Below are positions 34,659-41,973 of a stretch of DNA of 41,973 nucleotides, piece by piece (positions within the stretch are counted from its first letter, which is position 1; every line of letters begins with the position of its first letter). The DNA is from Kineococcus sp. TRM81007 (lineage in GTDB: Bacteria; Actinomycetota; Actinomycetes; Actinomycetales; Kineococcaceae): contig NZ_JALBVB010000056.1 of NCBI RefSeq assembly GCF_022669155.1, forward strand, positions 590,355 to 632,327, written 5' to 3'. Both the position numbers and the translations under genes were made by a program. The notes under the pieces are model-generated. The model was given only the letters and a program-made list of their open reading frames with translations, was not told where the DNA came from and did not search any database.

Positions 34659-36469
34659 GTGAGCGTCTCCGCGGCCGCGTCGCCGGGGACCACCGGTGGT
34701 GCCAGCTGCGGGTCCGCGGCGGGTTCGCGCCAGCGGCTGGAGATGGGCAGCCGCCGGTCGCGGCCGAACGCCTTGTACGAGATCTTCGGCCCCGGTGCGA
34801 ACTGCCGGCGCTTCCACTCCGCGCGGTCCACCAGGGTCAGGACCGAGTCCACGACCGCGGCGTCGAAGCCCTGCGCGATCATCTCGGCGCGGCCGCGGTC
34901 GCCCTCGACGTAGTCCTCCAGGATCGCGTCGAGCACCTCGTACGGCGGCAGGGAGTCCTGGTCGGTCTGGTCCGGGCGCAGCTCCGCCGAGGGCGGCTTG
35001 GTGATGGTGTTCTCCGGGATCGGCGGCTGCTCGCCGCGCTCGGCCGCCTGCGCGTTGCGCCAGCGCGACAGCTCCCACACCAGCGTCTTCGGCACGTCCT
35101 TCAGCGGCGCGTAGCCGCCCACGGAATCGCCGTACAGGGTGGAGTACCCCACCGCCAGCTCGCTCTTGTTGCTGGTGGCCAGCGCCAGGTGCCCCTCCTG
35201 GTTGGCCAGGCCCATCAGGGTGGTGCCGCGCACCCGCGCCTGCAGGTTCTCCTCGGCCACGCCCGTCAGCGGCACCGTGCCCAGGAAGGCCTCCACCATC
35301 GGCGCGATCGGGTACTGCCGGTACTCGAAACCGCACCGCCGCGCCAGGTCCTCGGCGTCGTCGCGGGAGTGCTGCGAGGAGTACCCGGAGGGCAGGGAGA
35401 CGCCCACCACGTTCTCCGCCCCGACGGCGTCGCACGCCAGCGAGGCGACCAGCGCGGAGTCGATGCCGCCGGACACCGCGATGATCACCGAGCGGAAGCC
35501 GTTCTTGCGCACGTAGTCCCGCAGCCCCAGCACCAGGGCGGCGTGCACGTCGGCGACGTCCGGCAGCGGTTCGTGGTGCACCGCCTCGCGCGGCTCGTAC
35601 GCGGGCACCGGTTCGTCGCCGACCGTCACCCTCTTCACCCCGCCCACCCAGGACGGCGAGGTGTCGGCCGCGGCCAGCTCCAGGTCCGCCACCACGAGCG
35701 CCTCGGTGAACTGCGGCCCGCGCGCCAGCACCCGCCCGCCGGCGTCCACGACCAGCGAGTCGCCGTCGAAGACCAGCTCGTCCTGGCCGCCGACGGCGTT
35801 GACGTAGGCGATGGGGCAACCGGCCTCCGCGGCGCGCCGCTCCACCAGGTCCAGGCGCACGTCGTCCTTGTTGCGCTCGTACGGGGAGGCGTTCAGGACC
35901 GCCAGAAGGCCGGCGCCGGCGTCGCCGGCCTTCTGCACCGGCCCGCCGTCCTGCCACAGGTCCTCGCAGATCGCCACGGCCACGTCCACCCCGCGCACCC
36001 GCACCACCAGCAGGTCCTCGCCGGGGACGAAGATGCGGTACTCGTCGAAGACGCCGTAGTTGGGCAGGTGGTGCTTGGCGTACCGGGCCACCACGCGGCC
36101 GCGGTGCAGCACCGCGGCGCAGTTCTGGGGCAGGTCGCGCCGAGCGGTGGCGCCGCCCGGCGGGGTCGGTCCCGTCTCCCGCTCGGGTGCGCGGTCCACG
36201 TACCCGACGACCACGACCAGCTCGCCGTTGCCGTCGTCGGCCAGCTCCGCGGCCAGCCGCCCCAGCGCGCGCTTGGAGGCGTCCACGAAGGAGCGGCGCA
36301 GCGCCAGGTCCTCCACCGGGTAGCCGGTCACGGCGGTCTCGGGGAACAGGGCCAGGTGCGCGCCCTCCTCCGCGGCGCGCCGCGCCCACTCCCGCACCGC
36401 ACGCACGTTCCCGTCGACGTCGCCGACGGTCGTGTCGACCTGCGCCATGGCGACCCGCAGCTGAGGCAT
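34655..36469 (-). CDS. nadE: Glutamine-dependent NAD+ synthetase
   Basis: Final step of NAD synthesis: amidates nicotinic acid adenine dinucleotide using glutamine and ATP. The 604-residue product has an N-terminal nitrilase-type glutaminase with the triad Glu44 ([10 protein letters not shown]), Lys132 (AKHHLPNYG) and Cys168 (AICEDLW). The C-terminal synthetase has the PP-loop [13 protein letters not shown] at about 333 and [29 protein letters not shown] further on. ATG at 36469 opens [10 protein letters not shown], as the family does. TACGCT lies six bases upstream, so a leaderless transcript is likely. It is coupled to panB by a GTGA overlap. Confidence 0.96.
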   Translation of the reverse strand: MPQLRVAMAQVDTTVGDVDGNVRAVREWARRAAEEGAHLALFPETAVTGYPVEDLALRRSFVDASKRALGRLAAELADDGNGELVVVVGYVDRAPERETGPTPPGGATARRDLPQNCAAVLHRGRVVARYAKHHLPNYGVFDEYRIFVPGEDLLVVRVRGVDVAVAICEDLWQDGGPVQKAGDAGAGLLAVLNASPYERNKDDVRLDLVERRAAEAGCPIAYVNAVGGQDELVFDGDSLVVDAGGRVLARGPQFTEALVVADLELAAADTSPSWVGGVKRVTVGDEPVPAYEPREAVHHEPLPDVADVHAALVLGLRDYVRKNGFRSVIIAVSGGIDSALVASLACDAVGAENVVGVSLPSGYSSQHSRDDAEDLARRCGFEYRQYPIAPMVEAFLGTVPLTGVAEENLQARVRGTTLMGLANQEGHLALATSNKSELAVGYSTLYGDSVGGYAPLKDVPKTLVWELSRWRNAQAAERGEQPPIPENTITKPPSAELRPDQTDQDSLPPYEVLDAILEDYVEGDRGRAEMIAQGFDAAVVDSVLTLVDRAEWKRRQFAPGPKISYKAFGRDRRLPISSRWREPAADPQLAPPVVPGDAAAETLT

Positions 36470-36475
36470 GGCGCC

Positions 36476-36481
36476 AGCGTA
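36476..36481 (-). promoter_or_regulatory. -10 element of nadE-panB (leaderless)
   Basis: TACGCT on the minus strand, six bases (GGCGCC) before the ATG. No Shine-Dalgarno sequence is present. Confidence 0.55.
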
Positions 36482-36617
36482 GTGAGCGCCGTCACGGGCC
36501 TCGCGCCCGCCCGGCCGCAGGGTGCTCCGCCGCGCCGGCGCGGGCATGGGGGAGGATGTCGCCGCAGGACGCCGACGACCGCCGGCGGCCCGGTGAGCGA
36601 CGACGGGAAGGGTGGCC

Positions 36618-37961
36618 ATGGACCGCCAGCAGGAGTTCGTGCTGCGCACGCTGGAGGAGCGGGACATCCGCTTCGTGCGTCTGTGGTTCACCGACGTCAT
36701 CGGCACGCTGAAGTCGGTGGCCATCGCGCCCGCCGAGCTGGAGGGCGCCTTCAGCGAGGGCATCGGCTTCGACGGCTCCGCCATCGAGGGCCTCTCGCGC
36801 GTGTCGGAGTCCGACATGCTGCTCAAGCCCGAGCCGAGCACCTTCCAGGTGCTGCCCTGGCGCACCACCGACGACCACCAGGGCACCGCCCGCATCTTCT
36901 GCGACATCCTCACGCCCGACGGGCAGCCGGCGCGCTCGGACCCGCGCAACGTGCTCAAGCGCGTCCTGGACCGCGCCGCCCAGCACGGCTACACCTTCTA
37001 CACGCACCCCGAGATCGAGTTCTACCTCTTCAGGGGGCCCCTGCAGCGCGGTGCCGTGCCCGAGCCGGTCGACTACGTCGGCTACTTCGACAACCACCCC
37101 GGCGGCACCACGACCGACTTCCGCCGCGAGGCGATCTCCGTGCTGGAGAGCATGGGCATCTCCGTGGAGTTCAGCCACCACGAGGGCGGCCCCGGCCAGA
37201 ACGAGATCGACCTGCGCTACGCCGACGCCCTGACGACCGCGGACAACGTCATGACGTTCCGCACGGTGCTGAAGGAGGTCGCCGGGGAGATGGGGCTGTA
37301 CGCCAGCTTCATGCCCAAGCCCCTGGAGGCGCAGCCCGGCTCCGGCATGCACACCCACCTGTCGCTCTTCGACGGCGACGCCAACGCCTTCTACGAGGCC
37401 GGCTCCGAGTACCAGCTGTCCACCACGGGGCGGCGGTTCATCGCCGGGATCCTGCGGCACGCCGCCGAGATCACCGCCGTCACCAACCAGTTCGTCAACT
37501 CCTACAAGCGCCTGTGGAGCGGCGGCGAGGCGCCCAGCTACGTCAGCTGGGGCCACAACAACCGCTCCGCGCTGGTGCGGGTGCCGATGTACAAGCCCAG
37601 CAAGGCGCAGTCGGTGCGGGTGGAGTACCGGGCGCTGGACTCCGCGTGCAACCCGTACCTGGCCTTCGCGGTGCTGCTGAGCGCCGGCCTGAAGGGCATC
37701 GAGGAGGGTTACGAGCTGCCCGACGGCGCCGAGGACGACGTGTGGGCGCTCACCGACGCCGAGCGGCGCTCCATGGGCATCGAACCCCTGCCGCAGAGCC
37801 TGGAGCACGCCATCTCCGTCATGGAGCGCTCCGAGCTGGTCGCCGAGACCCTCGGCGAGGGCGTGTTCGACTTCTTCCTGCGCAACAAGCGCGCCGAGTG
37901 GGCCGACTACCGCGCGCAGGTCACGCCGTTCGAGCTGCAGCGCTACCTGCCGCTGCTGTGA
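36618..37961 (+). CDS. glnA2: Glutamine synthetase GlnA2 type
   Basis: ATP-dependent ligase making glutamine (or a related gamma-glutamyl compound) from glutamate. It is 447 residues long and opens MDRQQEFVLRTLEERDIRFV, nearly as in M. tuberculosis GlnA2. Catalytic blocks are HPEIEFYLF (131-139), NEIDLRYADAL, GSGMHTHLSLF (241-251), NRSALVRVPMY and SACNPYLAFAVL. The adenylylation-loop region reads AEDDVWALTD (371-380) with Trp376 and no Tyr, so covalent control at the classic site is not expected. I chose ATG at 36618 for GGAAGGG upstream; GTG at 36612 is too close to it. It is coupled to glnE by GTGA. Confidence 0.94.
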   Translation: MDRQQEFVLRTLEERDIRFVRLWFTDVIGTLKSVAIAPAELEGAFSEGIGFDGSAIEGLSRVSESDMLLKPEPSTFQVLPWRTTDDHQGTARIFCDILTPDGQPARSDPRNVLKRVLDRAAQHGYTFYTHPEIEFYLFRGPLQRGAVPEPVDYVGYFDNHPGGTTTDFRREAISVLESMGISVEFSHHEGGPGQNEIDLRYADALTTADNVMTFRTVLKEVAGEMGLYASFMPKPLEAQPGSGMHTHLSLFDGDANAFYEAGSEYQLSTTGRRFIAGILRHAAEITAVTNQFVNSYKRLWSGGEAPSYVSWGHNNRSALVRVPMYKPSKAQSVRVEYRALDSACNPYLAFAVLLSAGLKGIEEGYELPDGAEDDVWALTDAERRSMGIEPLPQSLEHAISVMERSELVAETLGEGVFDFFLRNKRAEWADYRAQVTPFELQRYLPLL

Positions 37962-40900
37962 TCGCCGGCCCCGGGCGCCGCACCAGCGCCACCGCGCAGC
38001 TGGCCCGGGCGGGGTTCGCCGACCCCGCCCGGGGCCTGCGGCTGCTGCGCGACAGCGCCCTCGAGGGCGTGGTGCGCCCGGGCGCCGACGACGAGCCCCT
38101 GCACGACGAGGCCACCGCCTCGCTGGTGCGCGCCCTGGGCCGCACCGCCGACCCCGACCAGGCGCTGCTGAGCCTGGTGCGCTTCACCGAGGCGCTGGCC
38201 GCCCGCGGCGACGCGGCGGGCGCGGGGCGCGCCCGGGACCTGCTGCGCGGCGGCGGCCCGGACGACGGCCGGGACGGCGACGGCGTGGGGGCCCGGGCCC
38301 GCCTGCTCGCGGTCCTCGGCGGTTCGGTCGCCCTCGGCGACCACCTGGTGCGGCACCCGGAGCACTGGACCGCGCTGGTCCCCGCCACCGCACCCGACCC
38401 CGCCGAGCTGCGCGCCGAGCTGCTGCGGGCCGTCGGTGCCGACCCGGCCGCACCCGTCCCCGTCGCCGGGCCCGACGCGGCCGGCACCCCGGGCGCGGAG
38501 GCCCTGCGGGTGGCCTACCGCCGTCGCCTCACCGGGCTGGCCGGGCGCGACCTCGCCGCCGCCGACCCCACCGCGGTGCTGCACGAGACGGCCGCCGAGC
38601 TGGCCGACCTGGCCGCGGCCGCGCTGGAGACCGCCCTGGCGCTGGCGCGGGCGGAGCTGCCCGGCGGCGGCCTGGAGTGCCGCCTGGCCGTCATCGGCAT
38701 GGGCAAGGCCGGTGGCCGGGAGCTGAACTACCTCTCCGACGTGGACGTCGTCCACGTCGCCGAGCCCGCCGACGGCGCCGAGGAGGCCGAGGCGCTGCGC
38801 ACCGGCACCAAGCTGGCCGCCGCCCTGCAGCGCATCTGCTCCGCACCCACCGCCGAGGGCACGCTGTGGGAGGTCGACGCGGGCCTGCGTCCCGAGGGCA
38901 AGCAGGGGCCGCTGGTGCGCACCCTCGACAGCCACCTGGAGTACTACCGCCGCTGGGCGAGCACGTGGGAGTTCCAGGCGCTGCTGAAGGCCCGCCCCCT
39001 GGCCGGCGACCGCGACCTGGGCGCCGCGTACGTGCGGGGCATCGCCCCGATGGTGTGGAGCGCGGGGGAGCGCGAGGGGTTCGTCGGCGAGGTGCAGGCG
39101 ATGCGCCGGCGCGTGGAGTCCCTCATCCCCTCGAAGGAGGCCGAGCGCCAGCTCAAGCTCGGCAGCGGCGGTCTGCGCGACGTGGAGTTCTCCATCCAGC
39201 TGCTGCAGATGGTGCACGGGCGCACCGACGAACGGCTGCGCGGCAGCGCGAACACCCTGGAGGCGCTGGACGCCCTGGCCGCGTTCGGCTACGTCGGCCG
39301 GCACGACGCCGGCGAGCTGGACCGCGACTACCGGCTGCTGCGCGCCCTGGAGCACCGCGTGCAGCTGCACCGGATGCGCCGCACCCACGTGCTGCCCACC
39401 GCGGAGGCCGACCTGCGTCGCCTCGGCCGCGCCCTGGGACTGCGCGGCGACCCCGTCCGCGCGCTGGAGGACGTCTGGCGCGGCACCCGCCGCGACGTGC
39501 GCCGCCTGCACGAGAAGCTCTTCTACCGGCCGCTGCTGCCGGCCGTCGCCAGGTTGTCGGCGGCCGACGCCCGCCTGGACGCCCAGCTCAGCCCGGAGGC
39601 CGCCCGCGCGCGCCTGGCCGCCCTCGGCTACCGCGACCCCGCGGGTGCGATGCGGCACCTGCAGGCCCTGACCTCCGGCGTCAGCCGCCGCGCCAGCATC
39701 CAGCGCACCCTGCTGCCGGTGATGCTCGGCTGGTTCGCCGACGGCGCCGACCCCGACGCGGGGTTGCTGACCTACCGCCGGGTCTCCGAGGCTCTGGCCG
39801 GCACCCAGTGGTACCTGACGATGATGCGCGACTCCGGCGCGGCCGCCGAGCGGCTGGCGTCCGTGCTGTCCGCGGCGCGGATGCCGGCGGAGCTGCTGCT
39901 GCGCAGCCCGGAGGCGGTGGCGGTGTTCGCCGACGACGAGCGCCTGGCGCCCTACGACGTCTCGGAGGTCGTCGCCGACGCCGCCGCGGCCGCCGCACGG
40001 CGCGCCGACCCCGCCGCGGCGGTGCTGGCCGTGCGGGGGGTGCGCCGCCGCGAGCTGTTCCGCACCGTCGTCGCCGACCTGGTGGGCGCCCGCGACCTCG
40101 CCGGGGTGGGGCGGGCGCTGGCCGACGCCGACCAGGCCGCCCTCGACGTGGCGCTGCGGGTCAGCGCCCGCGCCGTCGAGCAGCGCACCGGTGCACCTCT
40201 GCCCACCCGGCTGCTCGTGGTGGGCATGGGCCGTCTCGGCGGCGCCGAGACGGGGTACGGCAGCGACGCCGACGTGCTGTTCGTGCACGACCCGCTGCCG
40301 GGCGCGTCGGACACCGACGCGCAGCGCGCCGCCACGGAGGTCGTCGCCGAGCTGCGCCGCCAGCTCAGCGGGCCCGGCCCGGAACCGGCGCTGGAGGTGG
40401 ACGCCGACCTGCGACCCGAGGGCCGCAACGGGCCGCTGGTGCGCTCCCTGGACAGCTACCGCGCCTACTACGCGCGCTGGTCGCAGCCGTGGGAGGCGCA
40501 GGCGCTGCTGCGCGCCCGCCCCGTCGCGGGGGACGCCGACCTCGGCGACGAGTTCCTGGAGCTGGTCGACCCGCTGCGCTGGCCGGCCGGTGGCCTCTCC
40601 GAGGCCGACGTGCGCGAGGTGCGCCGCATCAAGGCCCGCGTGGAGGCCGAGCGGCTGCCGCGCGGTGCGGACCCGCTGCGCCACCTCAAGCTCGGCCGCG
40701 GCGGGACCTCGGACGTGGAGTGGACCGCGCAGCTGCTGCAGCTGTGCCACGCCGGCGAGCACGAGGCGCTGCGCACCACCTCCACCAGCGGCGCCCTGCA
40801 GGGGGCGGTGCGCGCAGGGGTGCTGGACGCCGCGGACGCGGAGGTCCTCGTGGGGGCGTGGACGCTGGCGTCCCGCGCCCGCAACGCCCTGACGCTGTGG

Positions 40901-41065
40901 CGCGGCAAGCCCGGCGACGCGCTGCCCAGCCACGTGCGCGACCTCGACGGCCTCGCCCGCCTGCTGGGTTTCGAGCCGGGCTCGGCCGCGGAGTTCGAGG
41001 AGCTGTACCTGCGCACCACCCGGCGCTGCCGCGCGGTCGTCGAGCAGGTCTTCTACGGGCGCTGA
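37958..41065 (+). CDS. glnE: Bifunctional glutamine synthetase adenylyltransferase/deadenylase
   Basis: Adenylylates and deadenylylates glutamine synthetase I in response to nitrogen status. The 1035-residue product has two nucleotidyltransferase halves. The N-terminal adenylyl-removing domain has [20 protein letters not shown] near 245-265 and [15 protein letters not shown] after it. The C-terminal adenylyl-transferring domain has [20 protein letters not shown] near 755-775 and [15 protein letters not shown]. Each is followed by a helical KLGxGGxxDVEx block. The GTG start overlaps the glnA2 stop. Its real target is probably a GlnA1 encoded elsewhere. Its last 13 bases overlap the convergent fgd gene. 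Confidence 0.95.
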   Translation: MIAGPGRRTSATAQLARAGFADPARGLRLLRDSALEGVVRPGADDEPLHDEATASLVRALGRTADPDQALLSLVRFTEALAARGDAAGAGRARDLLRGGGPDDGRDGDGVGARARLLAVLGGSVALGDHLVRHPEHWTALVPATAPDPAELRAELLRAVGADPAAPVPVAGPDAAGTPGAEALRVAYRRRLTGLAGRDLAAADPTAVLHETAAELADLAAAALETALALARAELPGGGLECRLAVIGMGKAGGRELNYLSDVDVVHVAEPADGAEEAEALRTGTKLAAALQRICSAPTAEGTLWEVDAGLRPEGKQGPLVRTLDSHLEYYRRWASTWEFQALLKARPLAGDRDLGAAYVRGIAPMVWSAGEREGFVGEVQAMRRRVESLIPSKEAERQLKLGSGGLRDVEFSIQLLQMVHGRTDERLRGSANTLEALDALAAFGYVGRHDAGELDRDYRLLRALEHRVQLHRMRRTHVLPTAEADLRRLGRALGLRGDPVRALEDVWRGTRRDVRRLHEKLFYRPLLPAVARLSAADARLDAQLSPEAARARLAALGYRDPAGAMRHLQALTSGVSRRASIQRTLLPVMLGWFADGADPDAGLLTYRRVSEALAGTQWYLTMMRDSGAAAERLASVLSAARMPAELLLRSPEAVAVFADDERLAPYDVSEVVADAAAAAARRADPAAAVLAVRGVRRRELFRTVVADLVGARDLAGVGRALADADQAALDVALRVSARAVEQRTGAPLPTRLLVVGMGRLGGAETGYGSDADVLFVHDPLPGASDTDAQRAATEVVAELRRQLSGPGPEPALEVDADLRPEGRNGPLVRSLDSYRAYYARWSQPWEAQALLRARPVAGDADLGDEFLELVDPLRWPAGGLSEADVREVRRIKARVEAERLPRGADPLRHLKLGRGGTSDVEWTAQLLQLCHAGEHEALRTTSTSGALQGAVRAGVLDAADAEVLVGAWTLASRARNALTLWRGKPGDALPSHVRDLDGLARLLGFEPGSAAEFEELYLRTTRRCRAVVEQVFYGR

Positions 41066-41973
41066 GCCCCCGGCCGCAGCAGGGGCACCACGTCGGCGGT
41101 GAACTGGGTCAGGAAGCGCGCCTGGTCGTGGCCGGGGGCGTGGAAGACCAGGTGGGTGAACCCGGCGTCGACGTACTCCTGCACCGCGGAGGCCACCTGC
41201 GCGGGCTCGGAGGCGACGATCCAGCGCTGGGCGACCTGCTCGATGGGCAGCTGGTCGGCCAGGCGCGCCATCTCCACCGGGTCGTGCACGGACGCCTTCT
41301 GCTCCGGGCTCAGCGACAGCGGTGCCCAGAACCGGGTGTTCTGAAGCGCCCGGGCCGGGTCCTCGTCGAAGGACAGCTTGATCTCGATGGTGCGGTCGAT
41401 CGAGGTGGCCCGGCGCCCGGCGGCGGCCAGCCCCTCTTCCAGCGCCGGCAGCAGCGTCTCGCGGTACAGGTCCATGCCCTTGCCGGAGGTGCAGATGTAG
41501 CCGTCGCCGGCGCGGCCGGCGTACTTCGTCACCCCCGGCCCGCCGCCGGCGACGTAGATCGGCACCGGCTGCGTGGGCCGGTCGTAGACGGTCGCGTCGT
41601 GCAGGCGGTAGAAGTCGCCGTCGAAGGTGACGCGCTCGCCCGCCCACAGGGCCTTGATCAGGCGCACCGCTTCGCGCAGGCGGGCGAAGCGTTCCTTGGC
41701 CTCGGGGAAGGGCACGCCCACGGCGGTCTCGTTCAGCGCTTCGCCGGTGCCGATGCCCAGGATGACGCGGCCGGGGGCCAGGCAGCCCAGGGTGGCGAAG
41801 GCCTGGGCGATCACGGCGGGGTTGTAGCGCAGGGTGGGGGTCAGCACGCTGGTGCCCAGTTGCACCCGGTGGGTCTTGGCGGCCACCCACGGCAGCCAGG
41901 TCAGCGCGGCGGGGGCGTGCCCGTCCACGTGCCGCCAGGGCTGGAAGTGGTCGGAGATCCACACCGAGTCCAG
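41053..41973 (-). CDS. fgd: F420-dependent glucose-6-phosphate dehydrogenase (5' end outside window)
   Basis: Oxidises glucose 6-phosphate and reduces cofactor F420, the main source of F420H2 in actinobacteria. The visible 306 residues contain [18 protein letters not shown] (active-site His), [79 protein letters not shown] and [14 protein letters not shown], all close to mycobacterial Fgd1. About 30 N-terminal residues lie beyond the right edge. The stop is TAG inside the glnE 3' end. It completes a polyphosphate-glucokinase to F420H2 route with ppgK at 18985. Confidence 0.93.
   Translation of the reverse strand: MDSVWISDHFQPWRHVDGHAPAALTWLPWVAAKTHRVQLGTSVLTPTLRYNPAVIAQAFATLGCLAPGRVILGIGTGEALNETAVGVPFPEAKERFARLREAVRLIKALWAGERVTFDGDFYRLHDATVYDRPTQPVPIYVAGGGPGVTKYAGRAGDGYICTSGKGMDLYRETLLPALEEGLAAAGRRATSIDRTIEIKLSFDEDPARALQNTRFWAPLSLSPEQKASVHDPVEMARLADQLPIEQVAQRWIVASEPAQVASAVQEYVDAGFTHLVFHAPGHDQARFLTQFTADVVPLLRPGAQRP

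Noticed and set aside
35189-41065. A 1958-residue open frame on the plus strand
   Set aside because: Only the part from 37958 is GlnE. The rest is low-complexity translation antisense to nadE and out of frame with glnA2; stop codons are rare at this GC content.
37943-41962. A 1339-residue open frame antisense to glnE
   Set aside because: Its composition is typical of an antisense shadow in GC-rich DNA and it shows no recognisable domain.

Overview
The window is very GC-rich, has gene-dense housekeeping operons with many GTG starts, and carries F420-dependent enzymes (an LLM-family oxidoreductase and the F420-dependent glucose-6-phosphate dehydrogenase), a polyphosphate glucokinase and a homodimeric-type AceE. 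Together these point to the chromosome of a high-GC Actinomycetota. Genus cannot be fixed from the sequence alone. No insertion sequence, phage gene, integrase or CRISPR array is visible.

Layout. (1) 23-5078, minus strand: the fatty-acid synthase II operon fabD-fabH-acpP-fabF behind a PucR-type regulator (FasR type). A palindromic operator candidate lies before fabD and a stem-loop lies on each side of acpP. (2) 5237-10834: a small helical-repeat protein, a 42-bp perfect palindrome acting as a shared terminator, aceE, fdhD, a DUF3052 protein and an AhpE-type peroxiredoxin. (3) 10884-13752: tRNA-Val(UAC), a Nif3-like protein, a coiled-coil/zinc-ribbon protein and a fused RNase H-histidine phosphatase. 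(4) 13841-21243: a secreted 5'-nucleotidase, yaaA, the RNase P RNA gene, a GvpU-like and a DUF6083-like small protein, an LLM oxidoreductase, ppgK, a PspC-domain protein, map and a 61-aa protein. (5) 21402-33891, plus strand: a 12-gene tellurite-resistance-type (Ter) stress locus. It holds telA, two related XpaC-like membrane proteins, an AIM24-like protein, terD, a terC-like (DUF475) gene, a TerA-like protein and a second TerD. A tightly coupled four-gene enzyme set follows: HpcH/CitE-like lyase, PRTase-TRSP, StiP/PELOTA PRTase and HAD phosphatase. (6) 33837-36469, minus: nadE-panB. (7) 36618-41065, plus: glnA2-glnE. (8) 41053 to the right edge: a partial fgd.

How it fits together. Regions 1-3 and 6-7 are core metabolism: fatty acid elongation, pyruvate oxidation, NAD and pantothenate/CoA synthesis, and nitrogen assimilation. 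They are grouped much as I recall the Mycobacterium tuberculosis Rv2220-Rv2245 neighbourhood. The Ter locus is the accessory element. Its last four genes form the enzyme set predicted by comparative genomics to make a nucleoside-like metabolite, and its first eight encode the membrane and calcium-binding stress proteins. This is the part of the window most likely to hold incompletely described biology.

Two expression habits recur. Many transcription units begin with a TANNNT-type -10 hexamer only 6-8 nt before the start codon, which implies leaderless mRNAs. Nine gene junctions use a GTGA stop/start overlap. Apart from the RNase P RNA gene there is no gene-free stretch longer than 300 bases; the longest spacer is the 223-nt fdhD/DUF3052 divergent region, which holds an 11-bp tandem repeat.
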